Positions 7,303 through 11,794 of a DNA stretch of 11,794 bases are shown here, one piece after another. This DNA is from Oscillospiraceae bacterium (GTDB lineage: Bacteria; Bacillota; Clostridia; Oscillospirales; Oscillospiraceae): assembly GCA_017405545.1 (NCBI GenBank), contig JAFRAF010000187.1, positions 1-11,794 on the forward strand, in the 5' to 3' direction. Each line of letters opens with the position of its first letter. The first letter of the stretch is position 1. The notes under the pieces were generated by a model, which worked only from the letters and a program-made list of their open reading frames with translations, did not search any database and was not told the DNA's origin. A program made the position numbers and the translations under genes.

Positions 7303-7503
7303 ATGTCTACCAACAACAGCAACCGTCTTGTCAACCCCGCGGCTCGCGAGGCGATGAACAAGTTCAAGATGGAAACCGCGAATGAGGTCGGCGTGGACCT
7401 GAAGAAGGGCTATAACGGCGAGATCACCGCCCGTCAGGCCGGCTCCATCGGCGGCCAGATGGTCAAGAAGATGATCCAGGCCTACGAGAACGGCCTTCAG
7501 TAA
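7303..7503 (+). CDS. Alpha/beta-type small acid-soluble spore protein (SASP)
   Basis: The 66-residue product matches the alpha/beta SASP family, which coats spore DNA in dormant spores, drives it to the A form and protects it from UV and chemical damage. Typical features are NPAAREAMNKFK (11-22), the germination-protease site METANEVGV (23-31; cleavage expected after Ala26), and the C-terminal DNA-binding segment with TARQAGSIGGQMVKKMI (42-58). The insertion-free GYNGEITARQAGSIGG form is the clostridial version. A strong binding site AAGGAG (7289-7294) sits 8 bases before the ATG. The gene stands alone, with its own promoter and terminator, as is usual for SASPs. It shows that the host forms endospores, or descends from a lineage that does. 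Confidence 0.95.
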   Translation: MSTNNSNRLVNPAAREAMNKFKMETANEVGVDLKKGYNGEITARQAGSIGGQMVKKMIQAYENGLQ

Positions 7504-7513
7504 ACGCGGATGC

Positions 7514-7544
7514 GCAAAGGGGAAGCGGGAGCTTCCCCTTTTGC
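7514..7544 (+). terminator. Terminator after the SASP gene
   Basis: GCAAAGGGGAAGC (7514-7526), loop GGGA, then GCTTCCCCTTTTGC (7531-7544). The arms pair with one bulged T, and the T run lies within the 3' arm. It is 10 bases after the stop codon. Confidence 0.75.
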
Positions 7545-7578
7545 AATATTTGCAGCGGATGGACGGCCCGCGGCGAAA

Positions 7579-7619
7579 GCGGCATAAGGCCCGAAACAGC
7601 CTTAAATCGCCGCCTTTTT
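7579..7619 (+). terminator. Second terminator-like hairpin
   Basis: GCGGC (7579-7583) pairs with GCCGC (7609-7613), and AAGGC (7586-7590) with GCCTT (7599-7603), leaving a small internal loop. TTTTT follows at 7615-7619 and then another T-rich stretch. It may back up the SASP terminator and insulate the CoA-transferase promoter. Confidence 0.5.
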
Positions 7620-7648
7620 GTATTTTTACCCTGTATATGTCCTTTTGG

Positions 7649-7663
7649 CGGAACAATGTTCCG
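7649..7663. promoter_or_regulatory. 15-bp perfect palindrome, possible operator
   Basis: CGGAACA-A-TGTTCCG is a perfect palindrome with 7-bp arms around one base, followed by seven Ts (7664-7670). It lies about 55-70 bases upstream of the predicted start of the CoA-transferase message. That position suits an activator site or a short terminator. The one-base centre makes a tight hairpin less likely than a protein-binding site. Confidence 0.45.
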
Positions 7664-7679
7664 TTTTTTTCAAAAAATA

Positions 7680-7713
7680 TTGCAATTGCATACAAACTGT
7701 GGTAGTATATATA
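7680..7713 (+). promoter_or_regulatory. Promoter of the CoA-transferase gene
   Basis: Two overlapping sigma-A type readings exist: TTGCAA (7680-7685) with TAGTAT (7703-7708) at 17 bases, or TTGCAT (7686-7691) with TATATA (7708-7713) at 16 bases. Either would start the message near 7715-7720. The leader would then be about 175 bases. Confidence 0.65.
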
Positions 7714-7719
7714 AAGACG

Positions 7720-7893
7720 TGCCCATATACTGGCCGGACCATCTGAAAGTGTCGTAAGCGGAAAGCTGTCATAAAGGAATATGTCGGGACCGCTTCGCAT
7801 TTGGCATATTAATCATATCTCCATATGGCCGGGATACCGGCCGTATGTCCGTCGAAAACGTTTGTCACACCACTTAAAAGGAGGAACTGTACT
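7720..7893 (+). other. Long foldable leader of the CoA-transferase gene
   Basis: The leader can form CATATGGCCGG (7822-7832), loop GATA, CCGGCCGTATG (7837-7847): 11 pairs with one G-U. A second stem pairs AAGCGG (7756-7761) with CCGCTT (7790-7795), extended by CG/CG past one bulge. GGCCGG also occurs at 7732-7737 and could compete for CCGGCC, so alternative folds are possible. I recognise no known riboswitch class, and no strong terminator precedes the start codon. Confidence 0.45.
7879..7884 (+). promoter_or_regulatory. Ribosome binding site that fixes a TTG start
   Basis: AGGAGG ends 9 bases before TTG at 7894, which is ideal spacing. The first ATG after it (7909) is 24 bases away. The ATG at 7825 further upstream lies inside the leader hairpin and has no binding site. 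The TTG start gives [11 protein letters not shown], matching how family members begin. Confidence 0.85.
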
Positions 7894-9237
7894 TTGAATT
7901 TTAGTGAAATGTATCGTCAGAAACTTGTGAGTCCCGCCGAAGCCGCCAAACTGGTCAATTCCGGAGATTGGGTAGACATGGGGTTTGCCGCAAACTTCCC
8001 CACGGAATTTGACAAGGCTCTCGCCGCCCGCGCCGATGAGCTCAGCGAGGTAAATCTCAGGGGCGCCATACTCATGCAGATGCCCGAGGTGTTCAAGATC
8101 CCCGATCCCGCCCCGCATTTTATATGGCACAGCTGGCACTCCAGCGGAATTGAGCGCAAGTTCTGCCAGCAGGGTTTCGGCTACTACGGCCCGGTCCGCT
8201 ACAGCGAGCTGCCCCGCTATTATACAGAGAACATACCCGCCGCAGATGTATTTGTTTTCCAATCTCCTCCGATGGATAAAAACGGCTTCTTCAATTTCGG
8301 TATCAGCTCCTCTCAGCTGGCTGCCGCATTCACCCGCGCCAAAAAGATCGTTGTTGAAGTGAACACGAATCAGCCCTGGTGCGATGGCCTCAACGGCACC
8401 GAGATAAGTATTAAAGACGTGGATTATGTTATCGAGAGCAGCAACCCCCAGATGCCCCAGATGGGCGCCGCCGCACCCTCCGATGTGGACAACAAGGTCG
8501 CTGAGCTCATCGTAAATGAGATCCCCAACGGCGCCTGCCTGCAGCTGGGCATAGGCGGTATGCCGAACGCCGTGGGAGCCCTGATCGCCAAGTCCGATCT
8601 CAAGGATCTGGGCGTACATACAGAGATGTATGTCGACGCGTTTGTGGATTTGGCGATGGCCGGCAAGATAAACGGCCTGAAGAAGGGCATTGACAAGGGC
8701 CGTCAGGTATACACTTTCGCAGCCGGCACCCAGAAGCTGTATGACTATATCGACCACAACCCCGAGTGCCAGAGCGCTCCCGTCGACTATGTGAATGACG
8801 TCAGAGTCATCGCGCAGCTGGACAACTTCATCTCCATCAACAACGCTCTGGAAGTTGACCTCTTCGGCCAGATCAGCGCAGAGGCCGCCGGATTCAAACA
8901 CATCTCCGGTGCGGGCGGCCAGCTCGACTTCGTGCTCGGCGCTTATCTGTCCAAGGGCGGCAAGAGCATCATCTGCCTGTCCTCTGAGGCCAAGGGCAAG
9001 GACGGCTCCTCTTCCAGCCGTATCGTTCCCAGCTTCGCCCCCGGTACCGCTTTGACCGGCACCCGTGCCACCACCCAGTACGTCTGCACGGAATACGGCA
9101 TAGTAAACCTGAAGGGCATGTTCACCTGGCAGAGAGCGGAAGCCCTCATTGGTATCGCCCATCCCGATTTCAGAGACCAGCTCATCAAAGACGCTGAGAA
9201 GGCCGGAATCTGGGGAAGGACCAACAAGAGAGTGTAA
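7894..9237 (+). CDS. Butyryl-CoA:acetate / 4-hydroxybutyrate-type CoA-transferase
   Basis: The enzyme would move CoA between an acyl-CoA and a free acid, typically butyryl-CoA plus acetate to butyrate plus acetyl-CoA, the last step of butyrate fermentation in many gut Clostridia. From the TTG start it has 447 residues, close to the length I recall for Faecalibacterium/Roseburia But enzymes. Family segments include [10 protein letters not shown] and RYSELPRYY in the N-terminal half, [30 protein letters not shown] (219-228), [13 protein letters not shown] with Glu244 as the likely catalytic glutamate that carries the CoA thioester, SGAGGQLDF (338-346) and the end [21 protein letters not shown]. 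It is cytoplasmic. It stands alone with its own promoter and terminator and has no thiolase or butyryl-CoA dehydrogenase beside it. The symbol but would fit, but 4-hydroxybutyrate (abfT/cat2) or another acid as substrate cannot be excluded. Confidence 0.88.
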   Translation: MNFSEMYRQKLVSPAEAAKLVNSGDWVDMGFAANFPTEFDKALAARADELSEVNLRGAILMQMPEVFKIPDPAPHFIWHSWHSSGIERKFCQQGFGYYGPVRYSELPRYYTENIPAADVFVFQSPPMDKNGFFNFGISSSQLAAAFTRAKKIVVEVNTNQPWCDGLNGTEISIKDVDYVIESSNPQMPQMGAAAPSDVDNKVAELIVNEIPNGACLQLGIGGMPNAVGALIAKSDLKDLGVHTEMYVDAFVDLAMAGKINGLKKGIDKGRQVYTFAAGTQKLYDYIDHNPECQSAPVDYVNDVRVIAQLDNFISINNALEVDLFGQISAEAAGFKHISGAGGQLDFVLGAYLSKGGKSIICLSSEAKGKDGSSSSRIVPSFAPGTALTGTRATTQYVCTEYGIVNLKGMFTWQRAEALIGIAHPDFRDQLIKDAEKAGIWGRTNKRV

Positions 9238-9276
9238 GTGCTCATTTGATTAATAATTATTCAAGCCCTGCGATTT

Positions 9277-9314
9277 TACGGCGCTTTCGTCCATACGAAA
9301 GCGCCGTATTTTTT
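9277..9314 (+). terminator. Strong terminator after the CoA-transferase
   Basis: TACGGCGCTTTCGT (9277-9290), loop CCAT, then ACGAAAGCGCCGTA (9295-9308): a perfect 14-bp stem followed by TTTTTT (9309-9314). It separates the CoA-transferase from lysR. Confidence 0.95.
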
Positions 9315-9320
9315 CGTTAA

Positions 9321-9450
9321 AGCTCGGCGGAAATGAGGACCCCCTTTTATCCGGGCGCCGCCGTCAGGGCCCATGTCTGTGCAGCATATTTTACGCAGTT
9401 TCCGCCGGGCAGAGCGCCGCGGAGATTATCGGAACAGATTCTGCGGGGCG
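9321..9450. other. GC-rich structured non-coding stretch
   Basis: Between the terminator and the lysR promoter lies GC-rich DNA without a credible gene. GCTCGGCGGAAAT (9322-9334) can pair with GTTTCCGCCGGGC (9398-9410) over 13 positions, two of them G-U in RNA. They enclose about 63 bases that contain further GC-rich complementarity. CCGC...GCGG pairing is also possible at 9417-9445. It could be a small RNA, a leader of an upstream transcript, or decayed sequence. Confidence 0.35.
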
Positions 9451-9454
9451 GATG

Positions 9455-9472
9455 CATATATATTATGATATG
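9455..9472. promoter_or_regulatory. AT-rich dyad, possible LysR binding site
   Basis: CATAT (9455-9459) and ATATG (9468-9472) form a short dyad with 8 bases between, in the AT-rich region upstream of lysR. LysR proteins often bind interrupted AT-rich dyads and regulate themselves. The match is short and the call weak. Confidence 0.2.
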
Positions 9473-9512
9473 AATTGCTGACATTTGTTATTCAAAATGC
9501 GGGCATAAGTTC

Positions 9513-9521
9513 TGTTATAAT
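9513..9521 (+). promoter_or_regulatory. Possible second upstream promoter of lysR
   Basis: TGTTATAAT is an extended -10 element with a perfect TATAAT (9516-9521). No good -35 lies at the usual distance (TTCAAA at 9491-9496 is 19 bases away). It would give a leader of roughly 125 bases. Confidence 0.35.
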
Positions 9522-9577
9522 ATACCATAAATATTTTAGCATACGCAGCTTTTTTGTGTATTATGTTAAAAAATCTC

Positions 9578-9606
9578 TTGTAAATTGACATGGCATGTGC
9601 TATTAT
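9578..9606 (+). promoter_or_regulatory. Promoter of lysR
   Basis: TTGTAA (9578-9583), 17 bases, then TATTAT (9601-9606) preceded by TGC, an extended -10. Transcription would start near 9613, about 40 bases before the ATG. A perfect TTGACA at 9585-9590 is present, but has no -10 at the right distance. Confidence 0.65.
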
Positions 9607-9636
9607 TAAAATGCAGAGAATTTGGGACATTTCAGG

Positions 9637-9643
9637 AAGGAGG
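9637..9643 (+). promoter_or_regulatory. Ribosome binding site of lysR
   Basis: AAGGAGG ends 8 bases before ATG 9652 and decides that start over the in-frame TTG at 9622, which has no binding site. The resulting MTLKHMRIF start is standard for LysR proteins. Confidence 0.85.
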
Positions 9644-9651
9644 TAGTAAAA

Positions 9652-10557
9652 ATGACGCTGAAGCATATGCGCATTTTTGCGGAGGTCTGCAAGTATTCCA
9701 GTATAACCCTGGCGGGTAAGTCACTCGGACTCAGCCAGCCTTCCGTCAGTGCAATCATCAAGGATATTGAAAATGAATACGGCATCAAGCTTTTCGACCG
9801 TATGAGCAACCGCCTGTACATAACTCCCGAGGGACAGCAGATGTACGATCTGGTCATGGAAATACTCATGAAGTCCGAGGAGCTCGCGCGTATCAAGCCC
9901 GTTACCGAAGGCTGCCGTTCCATACGCATAGGCGCGGACGCCAGCTTCGGCGTTATGCCCCTGCCTGTGATACTCAAGGAAGTCAGAGAGGAGCACCCGG
10001 AAATCAAGGTCTCCGTCCACCTCTACGCTCCGGATGTGCTGGAGCAGATGCTGCTCAGCAATGAACTGGATCTGGTTTTCAGTCTGCCCCTCCGCTCGGA
10101 CAAGTTGAATCAGGATCTCATTCTCAGGGACGGCATGGTCCTTGTCTGCGGTGAGAGCCTGTATAACAAGTACCAGGGCAGACTGACCCTGAAGGACCTG
10201 GAGGGCGAGGAGATAGCCTGTATGGATACGGGCGTGCCCCAGTTCGATGTGGTCAAGCGCCGCCTTATGGAGAGGATCCCGGGGGCCCGGGTCACGGTCA
10301 CCAGCGATTCCACACTTGCCATCATGTGCGTGGTCGAAGAGGGCATGGGCCTTGTGGCCATTCCCAGCGGCATGGCGACACACGCTTTGTCCCATTTCCC
10401 CAAGCTGCGCAAGCTGGATGTGGAGGACCTCAACCTGTGCTCAAGGTTCTACTGCATAACCCATAAGCAGAAGCATCTGGATTCTTCCATTAAGATCATC
10501 AAGAAGAAGGCCGAGGATGTCTGCCACAGTCTGTATGACATAAACGACGCGCAATAA
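9652..10557 (+). CDS. LysR-type transcriptional regulator
   Basis: This 301-residue protein is a LysR-family DNA-binding regulator. The winged helix-turn-helix fills residues 3-62: LKHMRIFAEVCKYSSITLA, then the recognition region LGLSQPSVSAIIKDIENEYG, LFDR (47-50) and YITPEG (56-61). A linker helix (about 62-85) leads to the periplasmic-binding-like effector domain (about 89-290) that begins IRIGADASFGVMPLP. Two cysteines near the hinge (C190 and C226) are visible, but no redox role can be assigned. It is transcribed in the same direction as the CoA-transferase, not divergently, and has its own promoter. A role in controlling that gene is suggested only by adjacency. The inducer cannot be told from the sequence. 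Length is normal and the frame is intact. Confidence 0.93.
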   Translation: MTLKHMRIFAEVCKYSSITLAGKSLGLSQPSVSAIIKDIENEYGIKLFDRMSNRLYITPEGQQMYDLVMEILMKSEELARIKPVTEGCRSIRIGADASFGVMPLPVILKEVREEHPEIKVSVHLYAPDVLEQMLLSNELDLVFSLPLRSDKLNQDLILRDGMVLVCGESLYNKYQGRLTLKDLEGEEIACMDTGVPQFDVVKRRLMERIPGARVTVTSDSTLAIMCVVEEGMGLVAIPSGMATHALSHFPKLRKLDVEDLNLCSRFYCITHKQKHLDSSIKIIKKKAEDVCHSLYDINDAQ

Positions 10558-10589
10558 GACACAGAATCTCCGTTTGTGATTTTGACATA

Positions 10590-10629
10590 AATGATAAGGG
10601 AAGCTCGTTTTCGAGCTTCCCTTATCATT
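10590..10629 (+). terminator. Long hairpin terminator after lysR
   Basis: AATGATAAGGGAAGCTCG (10590-10607), loop TTTT, then its perfect complement (10612-10629) make a 40-base perfect palindrome of 18 pairs. The outer pairs are A-T rich, so the inner GC-rich GGGAAGCTCG stem followed by TTATCATTGTATTT could act as the terminator. It may work in both directions. Confidence 0.75.
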
Positions 10630-10661
10630 GTATTTAAAGCTTTCAGGCTTAAATATGATGA

Positions 10662-10689
10662 TACCCTGCCGTCTGAGGATGGCAGGGTA
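10662..10689 (-). terminator. Hairpin after the FliB-type gene
   Basis: TACCCTGCCGTC (10662-10673), loop TGAG, then GATGGCAGGGTA (10678-10689): 12 pairs with one G-U. It lies 7 bases beyond the stop of the - strand gene and is followed on that strand by TCATCATATTT, a moderate T-rich tail. Confidence 0.6.
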
Positions 10690-10696
10690 AGCTATT

Positions 10697-11656
10697 CTAA
10701 AGAGCGGGCCTGCCCCCGCCCAGAAGCGACAGGAGGCGCTCGGTGTTCTCCATGGAGTACTCTATCTCGCCCGAATACATGCGGGCGATGTCCGTCAGCT
10801 CGGAAAACGATAAGCTGCCCTTGCGGCTGTATTCCGCCGCGGCAAGGCAGTGTATGAAGCAGGTGCCCAGCACGGCAAAGGCGGCCCGGGCGGGTATATC
10901 CCCGCACTCGGACTCACCGAGAAGGTGCCTGTATATGAAGTAGCTCAAAAGCTGTCCGAGGGCCGACGCATGTTCCAGGGCGACGGCCTCGAGGGCGGCT
11001 TTGTCCGGGCCGTATGCCCCGCCTCGCAGAGCCGTCAGCCTGTCCGTCCAGGCCGTGTCCAGCCGCTCAAGGCCCATAAAGATCTCACACCAGCGGGACA
11101 GGTCTGTACAGGGCCGCGGACTTTGACACAGAGAGAGTATTTTTTCGCATCTGTCACGGAGACTGAGCGCCGGATCAGCCGCCAGAGCAAGGGCCCTGTC
11201 CCTCAGCTCTATGGCCCCTGCAATGCGGGCGGGGGGCTCTTTCCCCTCGCCGCGGAGTATAAGCTCCATGGGCTTTTTCCGGCCCAGAATAAGTTCGGCG
11301 GCGGCCTCGCAGCACAGGCCCAGCCCCGTCTCGCAGCGGTCACATATATAGTTGCGGAAGCGGGGGTGGTCATAGCATATCTGGCAGAGCATGTCCTCGC
11401 CTCCCGCCAGTATCAGCTCGCAGAGCCCGTCGCCGGTCAGGAAGGGACAGCGCTCCCGGCCGTCCAGAATAAAATGGGCCTCGTCTCCGGCGGATATGCA
11501 GTTTTTGAGCTTACTCCCCAGTTCACCGGTCACGGAGCGGTACAGCTCCAGTGTGTCCGGGTCGATATCTATCTCCCATCCGACACAGCAGCTGTGGCGA
11601 CAGGCCCCGGCGGCGCATTTGAAGTCCGTATAGTAGTCGGGATAGACCATGAGCAT
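10697..11656 (-). CDS. fliB: FliB-type protein (flagellin lysine-N-methylase family)
   Basis: The protein resembles the FliB family, which methylates lysines of flagellin in Salmonella; many clostridial members are annotated by similarity only. Numbered from the first possible ATG (11662), it has a cysteine-rich N-terminal half: C16, C21, C25, C26 in FKCAAGACRHSCCVGW, then C72, C81, C93 and C96 in MLCQICYDHPRFRNYI, C107, C110, and C117-C118 in GLGLCCEAAAELIL. These motifs suggest bound metal or an Fe-S cluster. The C-terminal half is helical without clear motifs. At about 320 residues it is rather short for the family. Three in-frame ATGs lie at 11662, 11656 and 11650; AGGTGA is 6 bases before 11656, so I chose that one. 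No flagellar gene is in the window, so the substrate is open. Confidence 0.75.
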   Translation of the reverse strand: MLMVYPDYYTDFKCAAGACRHSCCVGWEIDIDPDTLELYRSVTGELGSKLKNCISAGDEAHFILDGRERCPFLTGDGLCELILAGGEDMLCQICYDHPRFRNYICDRCETGLGLCCEAAAELILGRKKPMELILRGEGKEPPARIAGAIELRDRALALAADPALSLRDRCEKILSLCQSPRPCTDLSRWCEIFMGLERLDTAWTDRLTALRGGAYGPDKAALEAVALEHASALGQLLSYFIYRHLLGESECGDIPARAAFAVLGTCFIHCLAAAEYSRKGSLSFSELTDIARMYSGEIEYSMENTERLLSLLGGGRPAL

Positions 11657-11663
11657 TGTCATT

Positions 11664-11669
11664 CACCTG
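11664..11669 (-). promoter_or_regulatory. Ribosome binding site of the FliB-type gene
   Basis: AGGTGA on the - strand matches part of the full anti-16S complement. It is adjacent to the first ATG (11662), which is too close, and 6 bases before the second (11656), which fits. The site favours the second ATG. Confidence 0.5.
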
Positions 11670-11688
11670 TTTTTTTCGTCCCCCGAGA

Positions 11689-11718
11689 GGGCGGCTCTAT
11701 TATATACCAAAGCCGCCC
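11689..11718. promoter_or_regulatory. Inverted repeat over the fliB-like promoter
   Basis: GGGCGGCT (11689-11696) and AGCCGCCC (11711-11718) are perfect 8-bp arms with 14 bases between them that contain the -10 box. A dimeric repressor bound here would block the promoter. The repeat could also form a hairpin, but the predicted message starts inside it, so an operator is more likely. Confidence 0.5.
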
Positions 11719-11727
11719 CCGTGACAA
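11699..11727 (-). promoter_or_regulatory. Promoter of the FliB-type gene
   Basis: On the - strand TTGTCA (11722-11727) and a perfect TATAAT (11699-11704) are 17 bases apart, close to the sigma-A consensus. The message would start near 11692, about 36 bases before the ATG at 11656. Confidence 0.8.
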
Positions 11728-11794
11728 TCGCCGACACGGTGAGGCGACAGATTATTAACTTAGTGTAAACTTTATTAAAAAGCCGATGTATTCC
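11728..11794. other. Window end, no gene seen
   Basis: The last 67 bases hold a weak TCGCC...GGCGA inverted repeat (11728-11746) and an AT-rich end. I see no start of another gene and no clear terminator. Confidence 0.4.

Noticed and set aside
7651..7662. LexA (SOS) box in GGAACAATGTTCC
   Set aside because: The Gram-positive LexA site needs GAAC-N4-GTTC. Here only three bases lie between the half-sites, and the neighbouring gene is not an SOS gene.
7216..7800. 194-codon - strand frame across the SASP gene and its flanks
   Set aside because: It runs through two terminators, a promoter and the SASP gene in antisense, which is not compatible with a real gene.
7813..9162. 449-codon open frame on the - strand opposite the CoA-transferase
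   Set aside because: It lies entirely over a well-conserved enzyme gene and has no family features, so it is a codon-bias shadow.
9585..9590. Perfect TTGACA as the -35 of lysR
   Set aside because: The bases 17 downstream read AAAATG, a poor -10. The TTGTAA/TATTAT pair with extended -10 fits better.
9463..9666. 67-codon - strand frame in the lysR promoter region
   Set aside because: It overlaps the lysR promoter and binding site in antisense. Its composition reflects AT-rich DNA only.
1..11794. Mobile elements, CRISPR, toxin-antitoxin, phage or defence genes
   Set aside because: I looked for transposase or integrase motifs, target-site repeats, regularly spaced repeats and small gene pairs, and saw none. 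All genes belong to ordinary chromosomal families.

Overview
The window looks like chromosomal DNA of a spore-forming Clostridia (Firmicutes), most likely an Oscillospiraceae-type gut anaerobe. Three things point there: an alpha/beta-type small acid-soluble spore protein (SASP), strong AGGAGG-type ribosome binding sites with Gram-positive style lipoprotein and Opp variants, and a CoA-transferase of the butyryl-CoA:acetate / 4-hydroxybutyrate family. Coding DNA is GC-rich, while the promoters lie in AT-rich gaps. The taxon is inferred from gene content and no search was run.

Layout. (1) Bases 1-923, + strand: the 3' part of a gene for a membrane-anchored PASTA-domain protein, whose start lies before the window. 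A terminator follows. (2) Bases 1096-6886, - strand: a complete oligopeptide ABC importer operon in the classical order oppA-oppB-oppC-oppD-oppF. It reads towards the PASTA gene from a good promoter at 6952-6980. oppB to oppF are tightly packed; oppA is separated from oppB by two stem-loops. (3) Bases 7303-7503, + strand: a SASP gene with a candidate sigma-G promoter and its own terminator. (4) Bases 7894-9237, + strand: a CoA-transferase that starts at TTG, with a good promoter, a long foldable leader and a strong terminator. (5) Bases 9652-10557, + strand: a LysR-type regulator with its own promoter, ending in a long hairpin. (6) Bases 10697-11656, - strand: a cysteine-rich FliB-type (flagellin lysine-N-methylase family) protein, convergent with lysR, with a near-consensus promoter bracketed by a perfect inverted repeat.

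How the genes relate. Opp would bring peptides into the cell as nutrients or signals. The CoA-transferase would act at the end of a fermentation pathway, swapping CoA between an acyl-CoA and acetate. The LysR protein is a candidate regulator of it, from position only. The SASP protects spore DNA and is probably an independent unit. Almost every gene has its own promoter and terminator, so the window is best read as a run of separate transcription units.

I found no mobile element, CRISPR array, tRNA, rRNA, defence system or clearly undescribed multi-gene system. The more interesting parts are non-coding: the CoA-transferase leader, a 15-bp palindrome before its promoter, the structured stretch before lysR, and dyads overlapping the oppA and fliB-like promoters.
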